Shown piece by piece: positions 1 through 8,017 of a DNA stretch of 51,575 nt. Within the stretch, counting starts at the first letter, position 1; each line of letters opens with the position of its first letter. The DNA lies in assembly GCA_014192625.1 (NCBI GenBank), contig BJHM01000028.1:1-51575 (forward strand), written 5' to 3'. The DNA comes from Planctomycetota bacterium. GTDB lineage: Bacteria; Planctomycetota; UBA1135; UBA2386. The translations under genes were made by a program, and so were the position numbers. Below the pieces are notes generated by a model. It was not told the origin of the DNA, did no database searches, and was given only the letters and a program-made list of their open reading frames with translations.

Positions 1-357
1 GCCGCTCGCCGTCACCGAGAACGAGGCGCTGCTGCCTACGCACGCGGCGGAACCAACCGGCTGCGACGAAACCGAGGGCGCCACGTTGATCGTGAGCACC
101 GCCGCATCGCTGGTGACCGAGCTGCAACCATTGGTCACCACCACGGCGTAGCTGCCAGCATCAACAGCAAGCGTCGAGGGGATCACGTAGCTCGCGGCAG
201 TGGCGCCACCGATCGGTGCGCCATTCTTCTGCCACTGATACGTAAACGGCGCGGTGCCGCTCGCCGTCACCGAGAACGAGGCGCTGCTGCCTACGCACGC
301 GGCGGAACCAACCGGCTGCGACGAAACCGAGGGCGCCACGTTGATCGTGAGCACCGC
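1..357. repeat. 255-bp direct repeat encoding an Ig-like domain
   Basis: Bases 1-102 are identical to bases 256-357, and the following bases continue as a diverged copy. The period of 255 bp is exactly 85 codons of the overlapping Ig-repeat gene. The near-perfect nucleotide identity points to recent duplication or gene conversion between the Ig domains. More copies may lie beyond the left edge. Confidence 0.85.
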
Positions 358-1626
358 GGCATTGCTGGTAAAAGAACCGTTCGTGTCGGTGACGACACAG
401 TCGTAGCTACCGGCATTGCCAGCGACAGTCGAAGGGATCACGTAGCTCGCGGCTGTCGCGCCAACGACGTTGGAGCCACCCTTGCGCCACTGGTAGCTGG
501 CCAGGCCTGTGACCGTTGCGGTCACGGTGAAACTCGCCGACCCGCCCGAACATGCTGTTGCGTTGCTTGGTTGCGAAGTGATCAGGGGCAATGGCGGTGC
601 GAGATAGCGAACGCCACGAAATGCTTTGTTGGTGCCGGCAAGTGCCACTTGCGAATACGGCGAAGCGGCGCTCGATCCGTTGTCGAGCACGGTGACCAGC
701 TTGTTGTTGCTCGTCTCCGTCGTAGTCGCATAGAGCCGCAAAGGGCTGCTGCCAATCACAGCCGTCAAGCCACGCACGCCCGTTGTGATGCCACTCGTGA
801 GGACGTAGGCGCGACTCCAGGTTACGCCGTTGAAAGTCCACTTCTGGATACCGCCGCTGAGGGAGGCAATGGTGCTGTCATCTGCAAAGTAGATGGTGTT
901 AGCATCCGCGATGAAAAAATCATAAATCGACAAACTAGATAAACCAGGCAGCAAATCTGCAACCTGGCCTGTCGTCGTTGGCAAACCAGAGCCCACCGTA
1001 TTCAGAGATCTCGCATCGCCGATGTAGAGCTGGCCGTTGTAGATACTGATGCTGCGTATGTTGTTCAGCGTCGTGCTAACCGTGCTCGAAGTCGAGCCGC
1101 CGAGGCTGCTCACGTATTGAACGCCACTGTTGCTACCTGCAGCCCAGTATTGACCGCCGTCGTTGCTCGTCACCGCACGAATGTTGCCGCCAGAGAACGA
1201 AGTGCCGACTACCGTCGAGGTATCGATCGCTCCGTTTAGCGCGAGCCGTCCGATGACGCGCGGATTCAAGGCCGAGGTCGAAGTCGCCACCAGGACAGTG
1301 GCAGGTGCGGCACGATAGCCACCAACCAGCAGATACCGCCGGTTGGCAGACAGGTTGATGAAACCTTCCGACGACGCGCTACCCGAGTTGGTAAGCGCCG
1401 ATCCTCCAGCGGACGGCACGCTGATGGATTGCACCAGCGTGCTGGGCAAGCTGTATTCCTCCATTACGGAGAGCGAAGCACTAGAGCCCAGAGCGGCCAC
1501 ACCATCACCAACTTTGACAACCACCACGTTGCCAGTGGTGAGTGGCGCCTGCGCAAAGACCGCAGAGACAGCTCCTGCAAACAGGGCGCAAATAGTAACG
1601 AACCGCAGGACTAGGAATCGGAACAT
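1..1626 (-). CDS. Exported Ig-like repeat protein (partial, C terminus beyond window edge)
   Basis: The reading frame is open from an ATG at 1626 to the left edge of the window, so at least 542 codons are present and the C terminus is missing. The first about 26 residues form a typical signal peptide (MFRFLVLRF, a hydrophobic core, then VFAQA). Residues about 27-340 look like a beta-propeller or strand-rich domain starting with GNVVVVKVGDG. From about residue 345 there are at least three Ig-like domains, each with a QPxxxxAC start and a YQWxK core; domains two and three repeat with an 85-residue (255-bp) period and are almost identical in DNA. The protein is probably secreted or cell-surface attached and involved in adhesion or matrix formation, which is inference from the fold type only. 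It is followed upstream by the terminator-like hairpin of the aconitase gene, so it is probably transcribed on its own. Confidence 0.8.
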   Translation of the reverse strand, partial: MFRFLVLRFVTICALFAGAVSAVFAQAPLTTGNVVVVKVGDGVAALGSSASLSVMEEYSLPSTLVQSISVPSAGGSALTNSGSASSEGFINLSANRRYLLVGGYRAAPATVLVATSTSALNPRVIGRLALNGAIDTSTVVGTSFSGGNIRAVTSNDGGQYWAAGSNSGVQYVSSLGGSTSSTVSTTLNNIRSISIYNGQLYIGDARSLNTVGSGLPTTTGQVADLLPGLSSLSIYDFFIADANTIYFADDSTIASLSGGIQKWTFNGVTWSRAYVLTSGITTGVRGLTAVIGSSPLRLYATTTETSNNKLVTVLDNGSSAASPYSQVALAGTNKAFRGVRYLAPPLPLITSQPSNATACSGGSASFTVTATVTGLASYQWRKGGSNVVGATAASYVIPSTVAGNAGSYDCVVTDTNGSFTSNAAVLTINVAPSVSSQPVGSAACVGSSASFSVTASGTAPFTYQWQKNGAPIGGATAASYVIPSTLAVDAGSYAVVVTNGCSSVTSDAAVLTINVAPSVSSQPVGSAACVGSSASFSVTASG

Positions 1627-1781
1627 GGCAGCAAATGGAAAAGAGTGTTCGAGAGTGAATCCAAGGGGGCACGAGCACCCTTTAGCACAGAAGGAAATAC
1701 CTACCCGCCATGAATATCGCGCCAACAACATGTGAATAATCTTGTCCCAATAGCGATTCGCAATAGCGAAAACTGAACTGC

Positions 1782-1803
1782 AAAAAGAGGCACATTGCCT
1801 TTC
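1782..1803 (-). terminator. Rho-independent-like terminator after the aconitase-family gene
   Basis: Read on the minus strand, the sequence AGGCA-ATG-TGCCT forms a perfect 5-bp stem with a 3-nt loop and is followed directly by CTTTTT; flanking A and T residues could lengthen the stem. It lies about 50 bp after the stop codon of the minus-strand hydratase gene and before the Ig-repeat gene, where a terminator is expected. The stem is short, so efficiency is uncertain. Confidence 0.55.
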
Positions 1804-1852
1804 TGCAGCGACCGACAAACAGCGTCCTGTTGACAGCTACTAAAAAGACCTA

Positions 1853-3835
1853 TCAGAGTTCTTCTGGTCCGCCGACGTAGCCGAGGAACGCGCTCGCAGC
1901 GACGACCATCGGGCTCGCCAAGTAGACCTGGCCTGGACCCGAACGGCCTGGGAAATTGCGATTGATCGCGGACACGGTCACTTCATCGGCAGTGAAGCTC
2001 ACGCCTGGTCCAGCTTTGATGCATGCGCCGCAACTCGGGTCGATCAGTTCGATTCCAACCTGCTCAAACAACTGCACGTAGCCCATGGTCTCGGCGTAAC
2101 TGCGAATCCGTTGGCTGCCGAACTGAATGAACAGCTTCACGCCAGCGAGTGAGCGCCCTTTGGCGAGTGCGCGGCGAACGACGGTCGCATACATATCCAT
2201 GTCCGCCTTCTTGCCACCGGTGCAAGAACCACCGTACGCGATATTGACCTTCACCATGCCGTGCTTCTTACGCAATTCCGAGAGCGGGATGCCGTTGCGC
2301 GGATCGCCCGGCGTGGCAACCGTCGGCACGAGCGTAGCGAGATCAATGTCGAAGGTTTTGCAATACGCAGCACCCGGATCAGCCTTGATCAGCTGTGCTT
2401 GCAGTTTTGTGCGGTCCGTACCGCGCTGCGTGGCGATGTAGTCCACCACCACCTCGTCTGCTTCGATGATGCCGGTGAAGCCGCCAGCTTCGACCGCCAT
2501 GTTGGTCAACGTCGCGCGCTCGTCGAGCAGCATCGCACTCACTGCTGGCCCAGCAAACTCCAGCACCTTGCCAATGCCGGCACCGGCTTTGAAAAACTCA
2601 TCACTGAGCAGTGCAAGCATCAGGTCTTTCGCGCAAACACCATCGCGCATGTGGCCGGTCAAGTTGACCCGGACCGACTCGGGGACTCGGACGCGGACAT
2701 CCTTGGTGAACCACGAGTTTGCCATGTCGGTCGAGCCAACGCCGAATGCAAAACAACCGAGGGCACCCGCCATGCACGTGTGGCTATCAGTGCCGATCAC
2801 CAATTGGCCGGGCTCGGCGATGTCCTCGATGACAATGTTGTGGCAGATGCCTTCGCTGCCAACCAGGTGGCCATTGCGCGTCACTTCGCCATAGAGTTTC
2901 ACACCCTGTTTCTTAGTGAACGCCTCCTGCACAGTGGCGAGCGATGCAGCTTGTTCGCGCAGCCCCATCTTCACGTGCGCCTCGGGCATGATGCGGTCGA
3001 GGAACGTAAGGTGATCACGGAACGCAAACACCGAGGCTGGGTCGGTGACCTTCGCATCGGCCCCAAGCCCCATGCGAAACAACGCCTCGGCCATGGGCGT
3101 GACATATTCATGGCTAAAGCGCACATCAGCTCGCACAAACAGCGCGTCGCCGGGCTTTACCGCAGGGACTCCGAGCCTGCCGGTCTTGGCATCTGCGATC
3201 GCGCTCTTGGCGATAATCTTTTCGCACAAGGTCATGGGCCTTGCCGCCGTCGTCACCATTGGCGGCACGATGACACCCTGCAGGCGCGCCTGGTTGTAAG
3301 CAAACAGCCCGCCGTGACGGACAACCTCCGCGGCGATCGGATCGAGGCCCTTAGTAAACTCCTCGATCGGAATCGCCTCGCCGCTTTCGAGCCTGGGGAT
3401 CAGCGAAACATCGGTCGACGTAAGAAGGCCGATGTTTTGGCAGTTTTGGCCGTAGATCTTCTCGATGTTTTTAGCGATGACGATCTGCACGCCCGCCTTG
3501 AGCTCACTGTAAGGCGCCGTCTCGCGGGAACTACCGCAGCCCTTAGACAGGCCGCTGACAATGACCCCAAAGCCGCCATTTTTAATCGCATCCTGCTTGA
3601 TTTGACCGCCGCGCAACCCGACTAAGCAATAGCGCGCCAACGTCTCGTCGTAGTAGTAGCAGACCCAGCCCGGTGTCAGTTCGTCGGTACTGATGTTGTC
3701 GACCAACTTGCGGTGTTCATCAAACGGCAGCGAAGCGCCATCGTAGAGCTGCGCCTTCAGCTGTGCCGGATCCTCAGTGAGGTAGAGAATGCGCCCCTTC
3801 AGCTGGACGCTCGTGCGTTTTTGTGAGGTCGTCAT
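1853..3835 (-). CDS. Aconitase-superfamily hydro-lyase with N-terminal swivel domain
   Basis: This 660-residue protein should isomerise a hydroxy-di/tricarboxylate (citrate, isopropylmalate, homocitrate or methylcitrate type) using a 4Fe-4S cluster. Residues about 1-195 match the small swivel (LeuD-like) domain, with GLSKGCGSSRETAPYS at about 95-110. Residues about 200-660 match the catalytic LeuC-like domains, with GTDSHTCM at 348-355, and the three expected cluster cysteines C538 (GGSCTGG), C602 and C605 (DPSCGACI). The C-terminal INRNFPGRSG block is typical of the large subunit. The order swivel-then-catalytic is the reverse of AcnA and resembles AcnB without its HEAT-like domain. The start is the ATG at 3835, only 7 bp after the thiolase stop, so the two genes are probably cotranscribed. 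The substrate cannot be told from sequence; the plain name aconitate hydratase is one option, 3-isopropylmalate or homoaconitate dehydratase another. Confidence 0.85.
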   Translation of the reverse strand: MTTSQKRTSVQLKGRILYLTEDPAQLKAQLYDGASLPFDEHRKLVDNISTDELTPGWVCYYYDETLARYCLVGLRGGQIKQDAIKNGGFGVIVSGLSKGCGSSRETAPYSELKAGVQIVIAKNIEKIYGQNCQNIGLLTSTDVSLIPRLESGEAIPIEEFTKGLDPIAAEVVRHGGLFAYNQARLQGVIVPPMVTTAARPMTLCEKIIAKSAIADAKTGRLGVPAVKPGDALFVRADVRFSHEYVTPMAEALFRMGLGADAKVTDPASVFAFRDHLTFLDRIMPEAHVKMGLREQAASLATVQEAFTKKQGVKLYGEVTRNGHLVGSEGICHNIVIEDIAEPGQLVIGTDSHTCMAGALGCFAFGVGSTDMANSWFTKDVRVRVPESVRVNLTGHMRDGVCAKDLMLALLSDEFFKAGAGIGKVLEFAGPAVSAMLLDERATLTNMAVEAGGFTGIIEADEVVVDYIATQRGTDRTKLQAQLIKADPGAAYCKTFDIDLATLVPTVATPGDPRNGIPLSELRKKHGMVKVNIAYGGSCTGGKKADMDMYATVVRRALAKGRSLAGVKLFIQFGSQRIRSYAETMGYVQLFEQVGIELIDPSCGACIKAGPGVSFTADEVTVSAINRNFPGRSGPGQVYLASPMVVAASAFLGYVGGPEEL

Positions 3836-3842
3836 GATGGAC

Positions 3843-5042
3843 TCAGCAGCGCTCCAGGATCATCGCGATACCTTGGCCGCCGCCGATGCACGCCGACGCG
3901 CAGCCGAGCGATTTGCCGGACTGCTCCAGTTCGCGCAACAGGGTGAGCAAAAGGCGCGTGCCAGTGGCGCCGAGCGGATGGCCCAGCGCAATCGCGCCGC
4001 CGTTGACGTTGCACTTGTTGCGGTCGAGTTTCAGCTCCTTCTCGCAGCCGAGATACTGCGCCGAGAACGCTTCGTTGATTTCAATCAAATCGAGATCATT
4101 TACCTTGAGGGAAGCCCGCTGACACGCCTGTTGAATCGCGGGCACCGGGCCTAGCCCCATCAACTCCGGCGCTACGCCGGCGAGCCCCCACGAACGGATT
4201 CGCGCCTTCTGCGTGAGGCCGAGTTCTTGCGCGCGTTCGCGAGTCGTAACAACCAGCATCGCCGCGCCATCGACGATCCCGGACGCATTGCCGGCAGTCA
4301 CGGTGCCGTCCTTGCCAAACGCCGCGCGCAGCGAGCGCAGCACTTCGATCGTAGTCTCCGGCTTTATGTGATCATCCGTTGCAACAGTCACTTCCTTCTT
4401 GCCCGCCATGATGGTCATCGGCGCAATCTCGGCCTGGAACTTGCCCGCCTTCACCGCGGCGGCACCGAGCATGTGACTGCGCAGCGCGTATTCGTCCTGC
4501 TCCTCGCGCGAGATCCCGCACTGCCTGGCAATGTTCTCCGCGGTCTGCGCCATGAAGAACTTGCAGAACGGGTCGTAGAGCGCCTGAAACAGCAGGTCCT
4601 CGAGCTGGGTCTGCGCCCCAAAGCGAATGCCCTCGCGGACACCACGCATCACGAACGGCACCTGGCTCATGTTCTCCATGCCGCCCGCAAGACACAGCCG
4701 CGCTTCGCCAGCGAGAATCGAATGCGCAGCGCTGACCACCGACTGGATGCCCGAACCGCACAGGCGATTGACGGTCAGTGCCGGCTTGTCGATCGGCACG
4801 CCCGCCTTCAGGGCCGTGTGCCGCGCACCATAGATCGCATCGCTGCTGCTCTGCGCGGCGTTGCCAACAAAAGTCTCGTCGACCATCTCCGGCTTCACGT
4901 TGCAGCGGGCGAGCGCGGCCTTTGCGGCATGCGCAGCGAGGTCAATCGCCGAGACATCCTTAAACTTGCCAAAGCCTGGAGTGCCGGAGTATTCAGCCAT
5001 GGCGGTCCGGGCACCGCCGACGATCACGAGTTCGGGTCGCAT
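3843..5042 (-). CDS. Thiolase (acetyl-CoA C-acetyltransferase type)
   Basis: A full-length 399-residue thiolase. The acyl-accepting cysteine is C95 in NRLCGSG, the NEAFSAQ motif is at 323-329, the GHPLGATG motif containing H355 is at 354-361, and the second catalytic cysteine is C385 in CIGGGQG. It should condense two acetyl-CoA or cleave acetoacetyl-CoA or a longer 3-ketoacyl-CoA in the cytoplasm; the biosynthetic type is favoured by overall sequence style, but chain length preference cannot be read. The ATG at 5042 begins the usual MRPELVIVGGARTAM start. The aconitase-family gene follows 7 bp downstream, suggesting shared transcription and a common role in acetyl-CoA or short-chain acid metabolism. 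Confidence 0.9.
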   Translation of the reverse strand: MRPELVIVGGARTAMAEYSGTPGFGKFKDVSAIDLAAHAAKAALARCNVKPEMVDETFVGNAAQSSSDAIYGARHTALKAGVPIDKPALTVNRLCGSGIQSVVSAAHSILAGEARLCLAGGMENMSQVPFVMRGVREGIRFGAQTQLEDLLFQALYDPFCKFFMAQTAENIARQCGISREEQDEYALRSHMLGAAAVKAGKFQAEIAPMTIMAGKKEVTVATDDHIKPETTIEVLRSLRAAFGKDGTVTAGNASGIVDGAAMLVVTTRERAQELGLTQKARIRSWGLAGVAPELMGLGPVPAIQQACQRASLKVNDLDLIEINEAFSAQYLGCEKELKLDRNKCNVNGGAIALGHPLGATGTRLLLTLLRELEQSGKSLGCASACIGGGQGIAMILERC

Positions 5043-5132
5043 CCGCAGAGCATCGGGGGCAAGCCTGTCACGATCAAGAACGTGCTCCGTCGCTGGTGCA
5101 CTCCCGAATGCGGTGGCCCCGCAAAAACTGGC

Positions 5133-5444
5133 TCAGGAAGCCCGGCTGGTTGCATGGAGCCGCTTCGAGATGGCTGCGCACGCCCCCGCCAGGGCTGCGC
5201 CAACCTGCACGATGTCCATCGCTAACTCCCGCTCGCGGGTTTCCAACTCTTCCCACAAAATAGCCAGCTCCTTTGGCGATGCGCGCCGCGCCACCGCCTC
5301 AGCCGAGCAGTATTCGCGCCAACTGGAGATTTCGCGCTGCACGGACCTTAGTGCCACGCAAAGGCGGATCTCTTGGCAGCGCAGTGAGGCGCGCACCTCC
5401 ATCAACTCGGAGAAGGACGCTTGCAGATCGTCTGGGTTGATCAT
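5133..5444 (-). CDS. Small helical protein of unknown function
   Basis: A 103-residue protein starting at ATG 5444 (MINPDDLQASFSELMEV), with AAGG 7 nt upstream as a plausible ribosome binding site. The frame stays open upstream to 5624, but that extension lacks protein-like character. Residues about 5-75 are rich in E, R, L and A with heptad-like spacing and probably form a coiled coil; residues 75-95 contain a short hydrophobic helix (IVQVGAALAGACAAI). It is about 90 bp upstream of the thiolase gene on the same strand, so it may lead that operon. I do not recognise a family. Confidence 0.5.
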   Translation of the reverse strand: MINPDDLQASFSELMEVRASLRCQEIRLCVALRSVQREISSWREYCSAEAVARRASPKELAILWEELETRERELAMDIVQVGAALAGACAAISKRLHATSRAS

Positions 5445-5626
5445 GACTGGCCTTAAAAGAGTCAAGCAGGGGTGAAATGAGTAACTTTCGGCTGCGCTCC
5501 CTACAGCGATCACGCGGGACGCACCAAAGACACTCACTACTAGGGTTCGGACATGAAGAAGTTGCCAACGCCGCAAAAAGAAGCCCCCAGCTTCCATTGC
5601 CCGTCCTAAAAGACGATGATCCATTG

Positions 5627-6454
5627 ATGCGCTCTATGCTCCGGGGCTTTTATGTACTTTTGCTTACATTGCTGACCAGTTGCCAGACTTGGCGACAACT
5701 CAACTTCTATAGCGATGCTGAGTTGGCGTCGATCGGGGCGGAGGCCTTTGCCCAAGTTCTGAAGGACGGCAACCACAAAGTAATTTCGAGCGGCAAAGAA
5801 TACGAAATGGTGCAGCGCGTGGGTCAGCGCATTGCCGTCGCCAGTGGCAAAGCCGATGACCCAAACTATCAGTGGGAATTCAAGCTCCTGAAGGCAGACG
5901 GCATACCAAATGCGTTCTGCCTGCCCGGCGGCAAGGTGGCGGTCTATACCGGCATCCTGCCAATCACCCTAAACGAGCATGGCCTCGCCGCCGTGCTCGG
6001 TCACGAAGTTGCGCACGCCACGCAGCACCACGGAGGCATCCGCATGAGCCAAGCAGCAATCACGTCTAGCATAATTGTCGTTGCCGGCGCGGGCATCTCG
6101 ATTACCGGGATGACCGACCTACAAAAGGTTGCTTGCATTGGCGCGCTCGGCGCAGCCATAAATTTGGGCGTAACACTGCCGTTTAGCCGTGAGCACGAAA
6201 CCGAAGCCGACCTCATTGGCATCCGCTTTTCGATCCGCGCGGGCTACGACCCATGGGAAGCACCCAAGCTCTGGGAGCGCATGGCAGAAATCAGCTCCGG
6301 CGTCCCCTCCTGGCTCAGCACACATCCAAATCCACTCGACCGCGCGGCGGAACTGAAGGAAGCCATCCCGCAGATCATCCAGGAGGAGCGGCCAAATGCG
6401 CCAGCGACGAAGGTGGCGGTTGTTGCGGCGCAGCAGGACGGGGTAATCCTTTAG
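5627..6454 (+). CDS. M48-family zinc metalloprotease lipoprotein
   Basis: A 275-residue protein with an N-terminal lipoprotein signal (LLLTLLTSC, cysteine 19), placing it in the envelope. The zinc-binding HEVAH motif is at residues 126-130 and the third-ligand motif ETEAD at 191-195, as in M48 (HtpX/BepA/LoiP-like) peptidases. A short hydrophobic stretch (SSIIVVAGAGISI) lies between the two. The C-terminal block with THPNPLDRAAEL matches the conserved substrate-gating part of the family. It probably takes part in quality control of outer-membrane or exported proteins. The start was put at ATG 5627 because the signal peptide begins there; ATG 5636 is an alternative, and the longer frame from 5477 would bury the signal peptide. 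Confidence 0.88.
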   Translation: MRSMLRGFYVLLLTLLTSCQTWRQLNFYSDAELASIGAEAFAQVLKDGNHKVISSGKEYEMVQRVGQRIAVASGKADDPNYQWEFKLLKADGIPNAFCLPGGKVAVYTGILPITLNEHGLAAVLGHEVAHATQHHGGIRMSQAAITSSIIVVAGAGISITGMTDLQKVACIGALGAAINLGVTLPFSREHETEADLIGIRFSIRAGYDPWEAPKLWERMAEISSGVPSWLSTHPNPLDRAAELKEAIPQIIQEERPNAPATKVAVVAAQQDGVIL

Positions 6455-6542
6455 GCTTCTTCGCCGCCACTTCACCCCTTGCCACCGGCTCATGGCCTAG
6501 TGGCCGCGGTGAGAATGAAGAACTGAGCCGATACATTGCAAT

Positions 6543-6548
6543 AAGGAA
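6543..6548 (+). promoter_or_regulatory. Ribosome binding site of the prepilin gene
   Basis: AAGGAA lies 7 nt upstream of ATG 6556. It fixes the start of the prepilin, whose frame is open far upstream to 6253. Confidence 0.7.
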
Positions 6549-6555
6549 ACTTGTA

Positions 6556-7227
6556 ATGAACCGTCGTCATTCCGGCTTCACGCTCATCGAGCTGATGATT
6601 GTGCTCGCCATCATCGCTGTCGTTGCCAGCATCGCCATCCCAAGCCTGATTGCCGCTCGCTCAAACGCGAACGACAAGGCGATCGTTGCGACGATGCGCT
6701 CGATCATTACAGCGCAAGAACTGGCGCGCATGCACGCGCTGATCGACACCGACAATGACGGCACTGGCGAAGGTGCCTCGTTGCCCGAGCTGGCCGGTGG
6801 CGCCTCCGTGCGCGGCACCAGCAGCGCACTCAGGCCGCCTTATATTTCGCAAGCAATGGGCACGGCCGACATCGACGGTCACGTGTTGTCGCACGGGTTC
6901 TACTTTGCAATGTATCTACCGAACAACACCGGCACCGGCGTAGTCGCCGCCGAGCAAAACCTCGGCAACATCGACGCCAACCTGTCCGAAACTTTCTGGA
7001 GTTGCGTTGCTTGGCCGTCGAACCGCGCTGCCCAGGGCTACGCGACCTACTTCATCAACCAGGCTGGCGACATCTTGCGGAGCAAGGAAGCCACTTATTC
7101 GGGCAAGGGCAACGTGCCACCCGCGGGCTGCGCACTACGAGGCGTAGCGCCAACGATGATCAACAGCAACGCGCTCGCAATCGGCGCCATTGGTGCCGAC
7201 GGCTTCACCTGGATCACCGTCAACTGA
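6556..7227 (+). CDS. Type IV pilin / type II secretion pseudopilin-like protein
   Basis: A 223-residue protein beginning MNRRHSGFTLIELMIVLAII. The class III signal peptide has G7/F8 as the prepilin peptidase cleavage site and the conserved Glu at mature position +5, followed by the hydrophobic assembly helix. The globular part (residues about 35-223) has the size and layout of planctomycete pseudopilins, with an acidic DTDNDGTGEG loop near residues 60-70 that could bind calcium. It would be assembled into a pilus or a type II secretion pseudopilus in the cell envelope. No other pilus genes lie nearby, so it is an orphan. The RBS AAGGAA 7 nt upstream supports the start. Confidence 0.88.
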   Translation: MNRRHSGFTLIELMIVLAIIAVVASIAIPSLIAARSNANDKAIVATMRSIITAQELARMHALIDTDNDGTGEGASLPELAGGASVRGTSSALRPPYISQAMGTADIDGHVLSHGFYFAMYLPNNTGTGVVAAEQNLGNIDANLSETFWSCVAWPSNRAAQGYATYFINQAGDILRSKEATYSGKGNVPPAGCALRGVAPTMINSNALAIGAIGADGFTWITVN

Positions 7228-7228
7228 G

Positions 7229-7252
7229 GCTGAGGCTTTGGCTGAGGCTTTG
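7229..7252. repeat. 12-bp tandem duplication just after the prepilin stop
   Basis: Two perfect copies of GCTGAGGCTTTG are placed head to tail starting one base after the TGA stop (7225-7227), followed by a GCGCG-CAT-CGCGC palindrome at about 7253-7267. There is no T-tract, so a terminator function is uncertain. Confidence 0.7.
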
Positions 7253-7422
7253 GCGCGCATCGCGCGCAATCCCCCGCCCCCACCCGCCGGGCGATTCCGA
7301 GCGGCCAAGGCACGCCGCCAGTCGAGCCTAAGAATCGCAACTTGCATTTATTGGGTCTGCGTCAACCCATGGCGGCTCTTTTTCCTGTCACGGATCGGCT
7401 GGACAGGCGTTCTAGTGTTTGC

Positions 7423-8016
7423 ATGACCGAGGTCCCCCAATTGCCCAGTGACTTGGCAGCCTTGATCAAGGACCTGCAGGCTTCGCAGGACGCAGGGCCC
7501 GGAGTCATGCTGACGAAGCTCATCCCGCAGCTGCATCGGGCCGCCAAGCGACACCTCCCGGCCAATAGCCCGCTTCGCATCAACATCGACTCGGAAGATT
7601 TGATGCAAGAGACCCTGCTGCATCTAATCGCCAACGTCGGCGCATTTCGCGGTTCGTCTTGGGCGGAGTTTTTGGCGTTTACGAAGGCCATCACTTTGCA
7701 GAAGGCCGCCGAAGCGGCGCGGTGGGCACAGGCGCGCAATGCCAGATTCGATCTGGTAAAGCCCCAAAAGACCCCATCCCAAACGCCCGAGCAGCCGAGC
7801 CTCGACCCGACGCCGAGCGTGCATGCCTCGGCGAAAGAGGACAAACAACGGCTCTCGGTTATTTTGGCAGAGTTACCCGAGCTATATCGCATGGTGATGC
7901 GTTTGCGCCTCGATGGGCTTGAGACCACAGCAATCGCCGCGCTCCTACACGTGACGGACGAAACCGTTCGCCAACGGCTGTCACGCGCACTGCAGATGCT
8001 GCAAGAGCGCTGGTGA
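7423..8016 (+). CDS. ECF-type RNA polymerase sigma factor
   Basis: A protein of about 197 residues from ATG 7423 (MTEVPQLPSDLAAL). Sigma region 2 is visible around SEDLMQETLLHLIANVGAFRG and region 4 in the C-terminal LPELYRMVMRLRLDGLETTAIAALL segment, which ends in a helix-turn-helix (VTDETVRQRLSRAL). The two regions are joined by a linker rich in P, S and T. The ATG at 7369 is a possible earlier start; neither has a clear Shine-Dalgarno sequence. The gene ends one base before the ATG of the kinase gene, so the two are translationally coupled. In planctomycetes such sigma factors are commonly paired with Ser/Thr kinases instead of classical anti-sigma factors, which suggests control by phosphorylation (inference). 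Confidence 0.88.
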   Translation: MTEVPQLPSDLAALIKDLQASQDAGPGVMLTKLIPQLHRAAKRHLPANSPLRINIDSEDLMQETLLHLIANVGAFRGSSWAEFLAFTKAITLQKAAEAARWAQARNARFDLVKPQKTPSQTPEQPSLDPTPSVHASAKEDKQRLSVILAELPELYRMVMRLRLDGLETTAIAALLHVTDETVRQRLSRALQMLQERW

Positions 8017-8017
8017 G

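Noticed and set aside
2261-3625. A 454-codon frame on the plus strand over the hydratase gene
   Set aside because: It is a shadow of the aconitase-family gene with no recognisable domain.
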